A stretch of DNA of 47,810 nucleotides from Acidobacteriota bacterium (GCA_005808475.1 SYLY01000127.1:1-47810), one strand, 5' to 3'. Positions 8,028 through 17,040 are shown, numbered from the stretch's first letter. Program-made: numbers and translations. The notes: generated from the sequence alone by a model not told the origin.

Positions 8028-11000
8028 CTAGAAGATCAGCTTGAGGCCGAGCTGTCCGGTCCTGTTTCCGCCCTTGGATGTCACGCGTCCGAACAGCGGC
8101 GTGTCGACAGTGGTTCCGGGCGAGCCCCACAGCGGATGGTTGAACAAGTTGAAGAACTCCGCCCGGAATTGCAGGTACACGGACTCGGTGAAGCGCGTGT
8201 CCTTGAAGAAGCCGGTCGTCCAGTTGTTGACCCCTTGGCCGCGCAGGTCGGGCGAGTAGCGGGTCAGGTTGCCGAAGGTGAAGGGCGCTGGTTGGGAGAA
8301 GACGCTGGTGTCGAACCAGCGGTCCGGCGTGCGCTGGCCCTCGTCGATCCTGGCGGACTTGCCGTTGTTCACCGGACGGCTGCCCGCGCCGAATCCAAGC
8401 TGATTGACGGGATTGCCGATCGCGAGCGGAACGCCGCTTTGGAAGGTGGTGACGCCATTGACCTGCCAGCCGCCGAGCAGCTTGTGCCGGCGGAGGAAGG
8501 GGATTTCCCACACATAGGCGATCGTGAGGCGGTGCGGGATGTCGATGGGCGACAGGCCGCGCTCCGAGCGCAGGTCGTACTGATTCTGCACGCCCGTGCC
8601 TTGCCAGTAGCGCTCGCCGACATCGCCGATGTTCTTCGACCAGGCGTAGGAGGCGAGGATCGAATGTCCGCTCGAGAACCGGCGTTCCACCTTCATCTGG
8701 AAGGCGTTGTAGTTCATGTTGCCCGAACTCTGGTTGTTATTCTGCACGTCGGTGAACTGCGGGAAGGGAAGCCGGAGTTGTCCGGCGGTGACGGCCGCCG
8801 CCGCGAACGGGCCGCGCGGCACAAGGCCGAGGAAGGGATTGGGAACAGTGGCTCGCAACGCGGCGCCGGCGGCGAACTGCTCCGGCCGGAGCTGGTTCAT
8901 CTGCACGTTGATGAACTGCTTCACTCCATGCGATCCGACGTAGCCGGCATCGATCAGCCAGTTTCGGATCTCGTGCTGGATGCCCAGGTTGTACTGTTGG
9001 CTATACGGCGACACGACATCGCGCCGCTGCGTGGTGATGCCTTGGCCGATTAGCGTCGCCGCGCCTTGGCTGCTGCCCGGCGGCAGATTGTATCCGTCCG
9101 GGAAGGGATCTCGCAGAGTGCGGAACGGCGTGAGGCCGCCGTCGATCGAGTTCACGAAGGGCGTGTCGCCGTCGAAGCCAGTGGCGCCAAACGCCACCGC
9201 GCCGTAGCCGTTCATCAGGTTCGGTTGGTAGAAGATGCCGTACCCGGCTCGCAGCACCGTTTGCTTGCGGAGCTTGTACGCGAGTCCGATCCGCGGGTTG
9301 AAGTTGTTCTTGTCGAGCCTCTGCCGGTAGCGCGATGGGACGTCCTTGCCCATGAATTGCAGGCCTCCCACGGCGGAGGCAAGCCGCTGCGTAGCGGCCG
9401 ACGAAACGTTGAGGTCGAACGTGCTGGCGCGGTTGAACCGTTCGGTGAAGGGCGTTTCGAGGTCGTAACGGATGCCGAGGTTCAGCGTCAGCTTGTCGTT
9501 GACGCGCCAGTCGTCTTGCAGATATCCGGCCAGATAAAAAAACTGGATCGCGATCGATCCCGGATATCGATGGTTGCCCGACGCCGGAGTTCCCAGCAGC
9601 AACGACGCCAGTCCCCAGCCCGCGTTTGGGCTGGCTGCGAACGGATCCTGTTGCGTCCAGGTGCGGTTGAAGGAGAACGACGGCGTGACGTCCACGGCCT
9701 GAATGTCGAAGTAGCGGAAGTTGCGGATGTCGCCGCCCATCTTCATCGTGTGCGAACCGCGGATCCTGGTGAGGCTTCCCTGGATGGAGTGTGTGATGTC
9801 GCCGCGGCGCAGCAGGTCGCCATTGGAGCGCGTGCCCAGTCCCTCGAAGTTTTCGACGCTCACGGGCGGAAATACCGGGTAGAACGAACTCGCCGCGAGC
9901 GTCCTGGGCAGCCCGAGAGTGGTGATGTCGAACCCGGACGATTGCGGCAGCCTGCTGAGCAACTGGCGGTTCAGCGCATACCGGAGGTCGAGCACGGTGG
10001 TGGGCGACATTGCGTTGGTGTATCCGAGCACGAAGTTCTTCGGGTACACGAACAGATCGGAGCCGCCGCCGCGGGCCGAAAACGCTCCGGCCGGATTCTG
10101 TTTCCGCAGGCAGGACTCGCAACCCGGTTGCGCGCCGAACAGATTGGCCGCGCCGCCGCCTTGATCGCTGTGCGAGTAGCGTCCGAAGATGCGTTGGGAC
10201 GAAGTCAGGTTGTGGTCGATTTTCACGCTGTAGGCGTTCTGGCGGTTGTAGCCGGAAGGGCTGGCGATGTAGTTCTGGACGTTGGTGAAGCGGTCGGCGG
10301 GCGGTGTGTTGGGGTCGGGATAATGCTTGACCAGATTCGCGCCCACCGGATCGATGCGGCTGGCGGGAATGATGTTGCCGGCGAACGGCGTGCGGGCGTA
10401 GCGGTTGGCCTGGCCTGGAACGGCAGTGGTGGTCAGGGGATCGTGGATCGCGACGAGCGTCCCGTTGGCCAGCCGGCGTTCGGAGAAGTTGCCCGCCTTT
10501 TCGAGCGCGGTGGGGATGCTCAAAAGGGTCCGCGTCGGCAGCACGTCGCGATAGCCCTCGTAGTTGTGGAAGAAGAACGTCTTGTTGCGGCCGCTGTACA
10601 CCTTGGGGATCTCGACGGGCCCGCCGATCGTGTAGCCGAACGTGTGGATGTTGGTGAAGTCCCGCCGGTTGCCGGCGCGGTTGTTGAGCCAAGTGTTGGC
10701 GTTGAGCGCGCGGTTGCGCCAGAAGTCATAGACGACTCCGTGGAGTTTGTTCGTACCCGACTTGTAGGTGGCGTTGACCACCGCGCCGCCGGTACGGCCG
10801 AACTCAGCAGACATCGCGTTGGTGTGGATCTTGAACTCCTCGATGGCGTCGAGCGTCGGCACGATGGAGGCGGCGTTCATGTTGGCGAGGATCGCGGTGG
10901 CGCCGTCGAGCATGAACTCGTTGGAGTTCACCTGTCCGCCGTTGGAGCTCCAGCGCCCGAATCCCACCGAACCCGACGTCGCCGGAGCGGCTCCAGCGCC

Positions 11001-11480
11001 GAAATCGTTCACTCCGGGCACGAGGTTGATGAGCTGGAGCAGGTTGCGGTTCGATAGCGGGATTCGCGTGACCTTGGCGTTGTCGATCAACTGGGCAACG
11101 GTGGACGAGGAGGTCTCGAGCAGCGGCGTCTCGCCGGTGACCTGAATGGTCTCGGTCACGTCGCCCGGCGTGAGCGTGACGCCAATCTCGAGCTTGATGC
11201 CCGTGTCCAGCTTGATTCCGTTTCGCGTGAAGCGCTTGAAGCCGGGTTGCGAGGCCTCGAGACGGTACGTTCCCGGCGGCAGCAACGCGATTTCGAAATA
11301 CCCGGTTTCGTTTGACACGGTGTTGCGTTCGGCGCTGGTGGTGGCTTCGATGGCGCGAACGGGCGCGCCGGCGACAGAGGCTCCGGAAGAGTCCCGAACG
11401 AATCCGAGAAACGTCCCGGTGAAGGTTTGCGAAAAAGCCGGCAGGGCCAGGAGTACGAGCAACGCGGCGATCATGCGCAT
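8028..11480 (-). CDS. Oar-like TonB-dependent outer-membrane receptor
   Basis: This 1150-residue protein has a signal peptide (residues 1-18, ending PAFSQ). A carboxypeptidase-regulatory beta-sandwich follows (~20-110, with GFVRDSSGASVAGAPV and LPPGTYRLEASQPGFKRF). Then comes a plug domain (~110-240, GETPLLETSSSTVAQLID) and a long beta-barrel ending in an aromatic terminal strand (LGLKLIF). This is the Oar/CarboxypepD-reg architecture expanded in Acidobacteriota for uptake of large glycans or peptides. It heads the operon with the FAD enzyme and MFS transporter. AGGGGG near 11490 can serve as ribosome-binding site. A divergent GntR/LacI regulator probably controls it. The ligand is unknown. 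Confidence 0.95.
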   Translation of the reverse strand: MRMIAALLVLLALPAFSQTFTGTFLGFVRDSSGASVAGAPVRAIEATTSAERNTVSNETGYFEIALLPPGTYRLEASQPGFKRFTRNGIKLDTGIKLEIGVTLTPGDVTETIQVTGETPLLETSSSTVAQLIDNAKVTRIPLSNRNLLQLINLVPGVNDFGAGAAPATSGSVGFGRWSSNGGQVNSNEFMLDGATAILANMNAASIVPTLDAIEEFKIHTNAMSAEFGRTGGAVVNATYKSGTNKLHGVVYDFWRNRALNANTWLNNRAGNRRDFTNIHTFGYTIGGPVEIPKVYSGRNKTFFFHNYEGYRDVLPTRTLLSIPTALEKAGNFSERRLANGTLVAIHDPLTTTAVPGQANRYARTPFAGNIIPASRIDPVGANLVKHYPDPNTPPADRFTNVQNYIASPSGYNRQNAYSVKIDHNLTSSQRIFGRYSHSDQGGGAANLFGAQPGCESCLRKQNPAGAFSARGGGSDLFVYPKNFVLGYTNAMSPTTVLDLRYALNRQLLSRLPQSSGFDITTLGLPRTLAASSFYPVFPPVSVENFEGLGTRSNGDLLRRGDITHSIQGSLTRIRGSHTMKMGGDIRNFRYFDIQAVDVTPSFSFNRTWTQQDPFAASPNAGWGLASLLLGTPASGNHRYPGSIAIQFFYLAGYLQDDWRVNDKLTLNLGIRYDLETPFTERFNRASTFDLNVSSAATQRLASAVGGLQFMGKDVPSRYRQRLDKNNFNPRIGLAYKLRKQTVLRAGYGIFYQPNLMNGYGAVAFGATGFDGDTPFVNSIDGGLTPFRTLRDPFPDGYNLPPGSSQGAATLIGQGITTQRRDVVSPYSQQYNLGIQHEIRNWLIDAGYVGSHGVKQFINVQMNQLRPEQFAAGAALRATVPNPFLGLVPRGPFAAAAVTAGQLRLPFPQFTDVQNNNQSSGNMNYNAFQMKVERRFSSGHSILASYAWSKNIGDVGERYWQGTGVQNQYDLRSERGLSPIDIPHRLTIAYVWEIPFLRRHKLLGGWQVNGVTTFQSGVPLAIGNPVNQLGFGAGSRPVNNGKSARIDEGQRTPDRWFDTSVFSQPAPFTFGNLTRYSPDLRGQGVNNWTTGFFKDTRFTESVYLQFRAEFFNLFNHPLWGSPGTTVDTPLFGRVTSKGGNRTGQLGLKLIF

Positions 11481-11517
11481 GGAGGCGCCCCCTGAAGGAA
11501 GTGTCGAGTCACTGGTC

Positions 11518-11547
11518 AGTATCCGGTAAAGAATTGGTAAATGTCAA
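11518..11547 (-). promoter_or_regulatory. Sigma-70 promoter of the TonB receptor operon
   Basis: On the minus strand a perfect -35 box TTGACA (11547-11542) is followed after 18 bp by GATACT (11523-11518) as the -10. Transcription should start near 11510, leaving about 30 nt of leader with a ribosome-binding site before the ATG at 11480. Confidence 0.6.
11525..11541. promoter_or_regulatory. Candidate operator: GGTAAA direct repeat in promoter spacer
   Basis: GGTAAA occurs at 11525-11530 and 11536-11541, 11 bp apart, inside the spacer between the -35 and -10 boxes of the receptor promoter and 43 bp from the divergent regulator gene. A protein bound there would block RNA polymerase. Assignment to the GntR/LacI regulator is inference from position. 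Confidence 0.4.
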
Positions 11548-11570
11548 GCGGCGAAGGGCCGGGTTCGCGC

Positions 11571-11576
11571 TACGCT
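11571..11576 (+). promoter_or_regulatory. -10 box TACGCT of the GntR/LacI regulator gene
   Basis: TACGCT ends 7 nt before the ATG at 11584, the leaderless-type arrangement seen across the window. Confidence 0.45.
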
Positions 11577-11583
11577 GTCAAGG

Positions 11584-12660
11584 ATGGGACGCACCGATCC
11601 GGCGCCGCGGGTGAAGTGGGAGTCCGCCGCTCGCGCGATCGAACGCGGTGTGCGGGATGGGAGCTTCGGCGAGGCCGGATACCTGCCGGCCGAGCGGGAA
11701 CTGGCCGCGTCGCTCGGCGTGTCGCGGCCGACGTTGCGCAAGGCCATCCAGTCGCTGACCGCGAGCGGCCTGCTGGCAAGCCTGCCGGGCGTCGGCACGC
11801 GGGTCAACGAAGAGGCGCACGCGTCCGCCGCGCCGAGGATCGTTGCCTTGGCGCTGCCAGATATTGGGAACCGGTTCTTTGTCGAGGTCACCGAGGCGGT
11901 TGAGTACACGCTTCTGCAGCGCGGCTGTCAGTTGCTGTTGAGCAACTACCGCCACCAGCCGGTGCTCGAGGAGCAGCAGCTTCGCCAGTTCCTGCCGCAT
12001 TCGGTGCGGGGCGTGATTCTGGGACACGAATCGGCGTGGCCGCTACCGGCCGCGCTCGCCGAGTTCGAAGCGCGGTCGATCCCGGTGGTGTTGTTGTTCG
12101 GCGTGCCTGCGGAGACGCGGTTCGATACGGTGGTGATCGACGAGCGCGCGGGGGTGGAACAGGCCATGCGCTATCTGTTTTCGCTCGGCCATCGCCGCAT
12201 CGCGTACTGTCGTCCGTTGCCCGGATTCGGACCGCACGTGCGCGAACTCGCGTTTCTCGACCTGATGCTCGAGGCCGGTCTGGACACTCCCGCCGAGTTC
12301 GTGCTGCCGTTCGAAGCGGTGGAGCGTTCCGCCGATCCGATACGGCGGCTGTTCTCGCGCCGCCGTCCACCCACGGCGATCTTCGCGGGAAACGACCGCG
12401 CGGCGCTCATCGTGATGAAGCGGCTGGCCGAGTGCGGACTCGAGATTCCAGGCGACGTTTCGGTCATGGGGTTCGACAATCTGGCGCACACCGAGCACCT
12501 GCCGGTTCCGTTGACCACCGTGGATCAGCCGAAGGAAGTGATGGGCCGGCGGGCGGCGGAACTGCTGCTCGAGCGGCTCGACTTCGGCGCTGGGATGCCC
12601 GCCCGGCGCGAGGTATACCAGCCGCGGCTGGTGATCCGCGCGTCCTGCGCGGCGCGGTAG
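11584..12660 (+). CDS. GntR-type DNA-binding domain with LacI-type sensor
   Basis: This 358-residue regulator combines a winged-helix GntR domain (residues ~10-75, with PAERELAASLGVSRPTLRKAIQSL as recognition region) with a periplasmic-binding-protein-like sensor (~85-355). The sensor has typical LacI features: IVLALPD-like first strand, GVILG, SLGHRRIAYC, FAGNDRAALIVMKRL, DVSVMGFDN and TTVDQP. The same combination is known from AraR. Such proteins usually repress sugar-uptake operons until a sugar binds. It lies 103 bp from the divergent receptor operon, whose promoter contains a direct repeat, and 32 bp before the BNR-repeat protein gene. It is the obvious local regulator. Confidence 0.92.
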   Translation: MGRTDPAPRVKWESAARAIERGVRDGSFGEAGYLPAERELAASLGVSRPTLRKAIQSLTASGLLASLPGVGTRVNEEAHASAAPRIVALALPDIGNRFFVEVTEAVEYTLLQRGCQLLLSNYRHQPVLEEQQLRQFLPHSVRGVILGHESAWPLPAALAEFEARSIPVVLLFGVPAETRFDTVVIDERAGVEQAMRYLFSLGHRRIAYCRPLPGFGPHVRELAFLDLMLEAGLDTPAEFVLPFEAVERSADPIRRLFSRRRPPTAIFAGNDRAALIVMKRLAECGLEIPGDVSVMGFDNLAHTEHLPVPLTTVDQPKEVMGRRAAELLLERLDFGAGMPARREVYQPRLVIRASCAAR

Positions 12661-12680
12661 CCGGGGGCGCCGCGATTCGA

Positions 12681-12686
12681 TATCCT
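12681..12686 (+). promoter_or_regulatory. -10 box TATCCT of the BNR-repeat protein gene
   Basis: TATCCT ends 6 nt before the GTG at 12693, which decides that start codon. Confidence 0.45.
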
Positions 12687-12692
12687 CTGTAG

Positions 12693-13808
12693 GTGGATCC
12701 TGTCCGGCGAACCATTCTCTTCGGCGCTCCCGCGCTTGTCCTTGGCGCTCAGCCGCGCGCGACGGTGCTTTCCGTCAAGACGATTACCAATCAACCGAAC
12801 TCCTATCACGGTTGGCCGACTCTGGCGCAGCGCGAGAACGGCGAACTGCTGGTGGTCTGCTCCGGCGGCCGGGAAGCGCACGTCTGTCCGGTCGGCCGGG
12901 TGGAGCTGATCCGGTCGGTGGACGGAGGCGAGACGTGGAGCTGGCCCGAGGTCCTGATGGACTCGGTGATCGACGACCGCGACGCCGGCGTTTTGGTGAC
13001 GCCGCGCGGCGCGATCCTGGTCACAACGTTCACCTCGCTCGCCTACGAGCCTCTGCTCGAGAAGACGGGCGACTGGACCGCGGAGAAGCGGGAGCGTTGG
13101 CAGTCGGTGAACCGGCGGGCAACGGCGGCGCAGCGGAAGGCGATGCTCGGCACGTGGCTGCTTCGTTCGGCGGATGGTGGCATGACGTGGTCGGCGCCCG
13201 GTCGAGTTCCGGTCAACAGTCCGCACGGTCCGATCGGCGGGCTCGCGGGGCGGTTGCTGTATCCGGGCAAGCAGCTTTGGGAGCCGGGGAACAAGAACGG
13301 CGTGGCCGAATCGAGCGACGACGGCAAGACGTGGCGTTGGCTGTCGGCGATCCCCACGCGCCCGGGCGACGACGCGGTCGACTACCACGAACTCCACGGC
13401 GTGACGGCGGCGGACGGGCGTGTGATCGTGCAGATTCGCAATCACAACCAGGCGAACGAGCGGGAGACGCTCCAGTGCGAGTCGAGCGACGGAGGCAAGT
13501 CGTGGACGATGCCGCATTCGATCGGAGTTTGGGGCTTGCCGTCGCACTTGCTCCGGCTGCGGGACGGGCGGCTGGTGATGTCGTACGGATACCGCCGGAA
13601 ACCGTTCGGGAATCAGGCGCGCGTGAGTTCGGATCACGGGCGGACCTGGTCGGAGCCGATGACGATCTCGGCGGACGGCGCGTCGGGCGATCTCGGCTAT
13701 CCGTCCACGGTGGAGACGGCCAACGGGCAATTACTCACGATGTGGTACGAGAAGCCTCGCGATTCCACGTTGGCGCTGCTTCGGCTGGCGCGTTGGACGT
13801 TGAGTTGA
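12693..13808 (+). CDS. Exported BNR-repeat (sialidase-fold) protein
   Basis: This 371-residue protein starts at GTG and has a short RR-containing leader ending GAQ (about residue 18). The body is a six-bladed sialidase-type propeller with at least five Asp-box motifs of the form SxDxGxTW: RSVDGGETW, RSADGGMTW, ESSDDGKTW, ESSDGGKSW and VSSDHGRTW. Such proteins include exo-alpha-sialidases and many uncharacterised glycan-binding or glycan-cleaving propellers. I cannot confirm the full arginine triad of true sialidases, so enzymatic activity is unproven. Its place directly after the GntR/LacI regulator suggests the same regulon as the receptor operon. Confidence 0.85.
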   Translation: MDPVRRTILFGAPALVLGAQPRATVLSVKTITNQPNSYHGWPTLAQRENGELLVVCSGGREAHVCPVGRVELIRSVDGGETWSWPEVLMDSVIDDRDAGVLVTPRGAILVTTFTSLAYEPLLEKTGDWTAEKRERWQSVNRRATAAQRKAMLGTWLLRSADGGMTWSAPGRVPVNSPHGPIGGLAGRLLYPGKQLWEPGNKNGVAESSDDGKTWRWLSAIPTRPGDDAVDYHELHGVTAADGRVIVQIRNHNQANERETLQCESSDGGKSWTMPHSIGVWGLPSHLLRLRDGRLVMSYGYRRKPFGNQARVSSDHGRTWSEPMTISADGASGDLGYPSTVETANGQLLTMWYEKPRDSTLALLRLARWTLS

Positions 13809-13812
13809 CCGG

Positions 13813-15504
13813 CTACTTCGCCTCGTAAACGGCGCGGCCATCGACCACCGTCAGCACGGGCTCGATCGCGCGGATCTCGTCCTCGGGGACGGTCAGATAG
13901 TCCTTGTTCAGCACCGCGAAGTCGGCGAGTTTGCCTTTCTGAATCGAGCCTTTGTCCTTCTCCTCGAAGGTGAGGTAAGCGCCGTTGACGGTCCACAGCT
14001 TCAGCGCTTCCTCTCGCGTGATCCGCTCGGAAGGGTTCATCACCGAGCCATCGGCCATCTTGCGCGTCACCGTCATCCACATCGCCTGGAACGGATGATA
14101 GGCGTTGATCGCTAACCGCGGATCGTACTTGATCATGTGGTCGGAGCCGCCCGCCACCACCAAGCCGGCGTCCAGCATCGAGCGCAGCGGCAGGAACCAG
14201 CGCGACCGCGCCGGGCCGAACACGGGCGCCAACGCGGGTCCGTCGAAGTGGAACCATTGCGGTTGCACGTCGAACAGCACTCCGAGCTGCTTGGCCTTGG
14301 CAATGGCGGCGGCGTCGGGGAAGTTGCCGTGCGTCACGGTGAAGCGGCGGTCACGGATGGGCTTTTCGCGATCGGCCTCCTCGTAGGCCTCGAGCAGAGC
14401 GTCGATCGCCCCGCCTCCGGTCGCATGGGCGGTCATCTGCCATCCGAGCCGCGCCGCGGCGCGAGCCATCGCCACCAGGTTCTCGCGCGGCACGTTGCGA
14501 ACGCCGCGGTAATCGGGGTCGGTGTAGCCGTAGACTTGCGTATTGGCGCCGTAGGGCTCGCGCAGGTACGCGGTGCCGATCAGGATTCCTCCGTCGAGCA
14601 CGGTCTTGACCGGGCCCACGCGGAGCCAGTCGTCTCCGTATCCGGTGGTGAAGGGGAACGCCTCGATCTGGCGCGTCAAGTCCTCCGGCTTACCCGTGCC
14701 GGCGATCAAGTAGGTGACCGACGTACGAACCGTCATGCCGCCTTGGCGGCGCAGTTTCTCGTAGAGGCGGAATCCCTCGGGCGATTGGCCGCGGTCGGAA
14801 GTCGACGTGATGCCGACGCGGTTGTACGCCTTTTGCATCTGAACGAGCGCCTTCATCCTCTCCTCCTCGGCGAACTGGCGCGACGCGCGCAGCGGTCCGA
14901 GTACTTGTTGATAGCCGAGAATCAGCCCCGTCAACTCGCCCCCGGCATCCTTGATGATCTTCCCGTTGGCGGGCGGCGGCGTGTCGCGCGTGATGTTCAA
15001 CCGCGCGAGCAGTTTCGAATTGAGGACGGAGGCATAGGAATTGTCGGTCATCGCCTCGCGATCGCCGGACACTTCGTCGAGCTCCCGGCGCGTGGGGTAG
15101 CGCCGCTCCGCCAGCCGGGTCGAATAGACTTTCGGGACGAAGATCAGCTTGGCAGGAGGCGTGGACGCGGCGAGCTTTTTGACGTACGCCTTGACGTCCG
15201 CGATGGACCCCATGACCGGCACCTCGCCGTCGGCTTCCGCAAGCCCGGCGCCGACCGGATGGGTGTGGGAATCGTTCAGCCCCGGCACGACGGTGCGGCG
15301 GCGGAGGTCGACTTTCACCGCGCCAGGCGAGGCCGATTGGAGAAGCGCGCGCGCCGCTCCCACCGCGCCGAAGCGGTTGCCATCCACGACGAAAGCCTCC
15401 GCGATGGGACGCGCCGGATCGAGCGTCACCACTTTGGCGTTGAAGTAGATCGTTTCGCCGAACGCGGCGGCGGCCGCGAGAGCGATACCGGCAAGCAAGC
15501 GCAT
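13813..15504 (-). CDS. Secreted amidohydrolase (YtcJ/Amidohydro_3 type)
   Basis: This 563-residue protein has a signal peptide (residues 1-16, ending AAAFGE) and an amidohydrolase superfamily domain. The first metal-binding motif reads GLNDSHTHP (~75-82). Later histidines lie in MTAHATGGGAID and FTVTHGNF, and a terminal aspartate in VAGGSDHMI. The C-terminal small beta-domain (KGSIQKGKLADFAVLNKDYL) is typical. YtcJ-like members hydrolyse amide or imide bonds, but most are uncharacterised. The start at 15504 was preferred over an upstream in-frame codon because TATTCT lies 6 nt before it and it begins the signal peptide. The gene is divergent from rpiB, with the two -10 boxes 10 bp apart. Confidence 0.87.
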   Translation of the reverse strand: MRLLAGIALAAAAAFGETIYFNAKVVTLDPARPIAEAFVVDGNRFGAVGAARALLQSASPGAVKVDLRRRTVVPGLNDSHTHPVGAGLAEADGEVPVMGSIADVKAYVKKLAASTPPAKLIFVPKVYSTRLAERRYPTRRELDEVSGDREAMTDNSYASVLNSKLLARLNITRDTPPPANGKIIKDAGGELTGLILGYQQVLGPLRASRQFAEEERMKALVQMQKAYNRVGITSTSDRGQSPEGFRLYEKLRRQGGMTVRTSVTYLIAGTGKPEDLTRQIEAFPFTTGYGDDWLRVGPVKTVLDGGILIGTAYLREPYGANTQVYGYTDPDYRGVRNVPRENLVAMARAAARLGWQMTAHATGGGAIDALLEAYEEADREKPIRDRRFTVTHGNFPDAAAIAKAKQLGVLFDVQPQWFHFDGPALAPVFGPARSRWFLPLRSMLDAGLVVAGGSDHMIKYDPRLAINAYHPFQAMWMTVTRKMADGSVMNPSERITREEALKLWTVNGAYLTFEEKDKGSIQKGKLADFAVLNKDYLTVPEDEIRAIEPVLTVVDGRAVYEAK

Positions 15505-15510
15505 TCGTCG

Positions 15511-15516
15511 AGAATA
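15511..15516 (-). promoter_or_regulatory. -10 box TATTCT of the amidohydrolase gene
   Basis: On the minus strand TATTCT ends 6 nt before the ATG at 15504. It is back to back with the rpiB promoter. Confidence 0.5.
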
Positions 15517-15526
15517 GCCCAGTTGG

Positions 15527-15532
15527 TACACT
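15527..15532 (+). promoter_or_regulatory. -10 box TACACT of the rpiB operon
   Basis: TACACT ends 11 nt before the ATG at 15544, leaving room for a leader of at most a few bases. Confidence 0.45.
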
Positions 15533-15543
15533 GAGGGATTCCG

Positions 15544-16149
15544 ATGCGGCAGGTCTACACCGAGTGCGATATTCCGTTGTCCGGAGAATTGCGGATCGTC
15601 GTAGGTAGTATCGTTACGCCCTCGGCGCGCGATCGGGCGCGGGAGCGAGGAGTTGTGATCCGCGAGCTACCGGCCGATCAGGTTTCCACCACGGCGGCGC
15701 CGGAACGCACCGTGGCGGTCGGTTCCGATCACGGCGGGTTTCGGATGAAGCAGGCTCTGTTGCCCGTGCTGGCCGGACTGGGTCTCACCGCGCGCGACGT
15801 CGGAGTCCACGAAGAAAAGGCGGCCGACTATCCAGACATCGCGGCCCAGGTGGCGGATCTGGTGGCAGGCGGCAAGGCTTCGCGTGGAGTGATCGTGGAT
15901 GGCGCGGGGATCGGCTCGGCGATGGCGGCCAACAAGATTCGGGGGATTCGCGCGGCGCTGTGCTATGACACCGCGTCGGCGCGCAACAGCCGCGAACACA
16001 ACGACGCCAACGTGTTGACGCTAGGCGGCCGGCTGCTCACCGAATCGCAGGCCGAGGCGGTGCTCCGCGTCTGGCTCGCCACGCCGTTCGGCGGCGGCCG
16101 TCATCAGGCGCGCGTCGACAAGATCATGGAATTGGAGAAGCGGGGATGA
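15544..16149 (+). CDS. rpiB: RpiB/LacAB-family sugar-phosphate isomerase with extension
   Basis: This 201-residue protein has an RpiB-type core from about residue 56 ([13 protein letters not shown]) to the end, with the conserved [11 protein letters not shown] loop. RpiB interconverts ribose 5-phosphate and ribulose 5-phosphate. Two things are odd. The first ~50 residues form an extra segment ([20 protein letters not shown]) absent from ordinary RpiB. The position of the catalytic cysteine of E. coli RpiB (CGTGIG) reads DGAGIG here, with A121 instead of Cys. Activity on ribose 5-phosphate is therefore uncertain and another sugar phosphate is possible. The gene heads a coupled operon with deoC (ATGA overlap) and a GAF/PP2C protein, which ties it to pentose or deoxysugar phosphate metabolism. 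Confidence 0.85.
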   Translation: MRQVYTECDIPLSGELRIVVGSIVTPSARDRARERGVVIRELPADQVSTTAAPERTVAVGSDHGGFRMKQALLPVLAGLGLTARDVGVHEEKAADYPDIAAQVADLVAGGKASRGVIVDGAGIGSAMAANKIRGIRAALCYDTASARNSREHNDANVLTLGGRLLTESQAEAVLRVWLATPFGGGRHQARVDKIMELEKRG

Positions 16150-17039
16150 CGCAGGCGGAGCTCGACCGTTTGGTCGCCGAGATCGGCGAGGAGTTGCTGG
16201 CGCGGTTGAACGTTCCCAAGGCGGTCCGGGGCGAAGGGCTGAACATTCCGGAGATGGTCTGTCCGGACTGCACCCAACGCTGCGTTCAGACGTGCGCGCG
16301 CAAGACGCGGGAGATCATCGCCGCCGGGGCCGATCGCGTTTCGGCGAGCGAGAAGCTGAACCGCGTCGAATCGGCGATCGCGCGCATGATCGACCACACG
16401 CTGTTGAAACCCGACGCCACCGCCGCCGAGATCGACACCGTGTGCCGCGAGGCCTTGAAGCACGGGTTCGCGAGCGTGTGCGTGAATCCGCACTGGGTGG
16501 TTCGCGTTGCGCGGGCTCTCGCCGGATCGCCGGTGAAGGTCTGCACGGTGATCGGGTTCCCGCTGGGCGCGACGACGACGGCGTCCAAGAAGGCGGAGAC
16601 GGAACTGGCGTTGCGCGACGGCGCGCAAGAGATCGACATGGTGCTCAACGTTGGCGCGCTTCGTTCCGGCGACACCGACGCGGTGAAGAACGACATCGCG
16701 GCGGTGGTGGAGACGGCGCACGCGGGCGGCGCGATCGTCAAGGTGATCCTCGAGACGGCGTTGCTCGACGACAATCAGAAGGCGGTTGCCTGCGCGCTGG
16801 CCAAGATCGCCGGCGCGGATTTCGTCAAGACATCGACCGGATTCGCCAAGGGCGGCGCCACGGCCGCGGATATCGCGCTGATGCGCCGCGTGGTGGGTCC
16901 GGACATGGGCGTGAAAGCGTCGGGGGGAATCCGCTCGATCGACGACTTTCGCCAGATGGCCGCCGCCGGAGCCACGCGAATCGGCGCCAGCGCCAGCGTG
17001 AAGATCGTCGAAGGATCGGGCGCGGCGGGCGGATACTGA
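16146..17039 (+). CDS. deoC: Deoxyribose-phosphate aldolase with four-cysteine N-terminus
   Basis: This 297-residue protein has a DeoC aldolase barrel at ~75-290. DeoC splits 2-deoxyribose 5-phosphate into glyceraldehyde 3-phosphate and acetaldehyde through a Schiff base. The lysine is K228 (DFVKTSTGF) with partner K257 (GVKASGGIR); the start of the barrel reads [12 protein letters not shown]. The first 75 residues are unusual: an amphipathic helix ([16 protein letters not shown]), then C39-x2-C42-x3-C46-x3-C50, which could bind zinc or an iron-sulfur cluster. Similar amphipathic leaders target enzymes to bacterial microcompartments, but no shell gene is in view. The start codon overlaps the rpiB stop (ATGA). 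Confidence 0.92.
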   Translation: MTQAELDRLVAEIGEELLARLNVPKAVRGEGLNIPEMVCPDCTQRCVQTCARKTREIIAAGADRVSASEKLNRVESAIARMIDHTLLKPDATAAEIDTVCREALKHGFASVCVNPHWVVRVARALAGSPVKVCTVIGFPLGATTTASKKAETELALRDGAQEIDMVLNVGALRSGDTDAVKNDIAAVVETAHAGGAIVKVILETALLDDNQKAVACALAKIAGADFVKTSTGFAKGGATAADIALMRRVVGPDMGVKASGGIRSIDDFRQMAAAGATRIGASASVKIVEGSGAAGGY

Positions 17040-17040
17040 C

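Noticed and set aside
9066..11057. Open frame of 663 codons on the plus strand opposite the TonB receptor gene
   Set aside because: It is antisense to a clearly conserved receptor gene, and its translation is Arg/Val/Ala-rich without any domain. High GC content makes such shadow frames common here.
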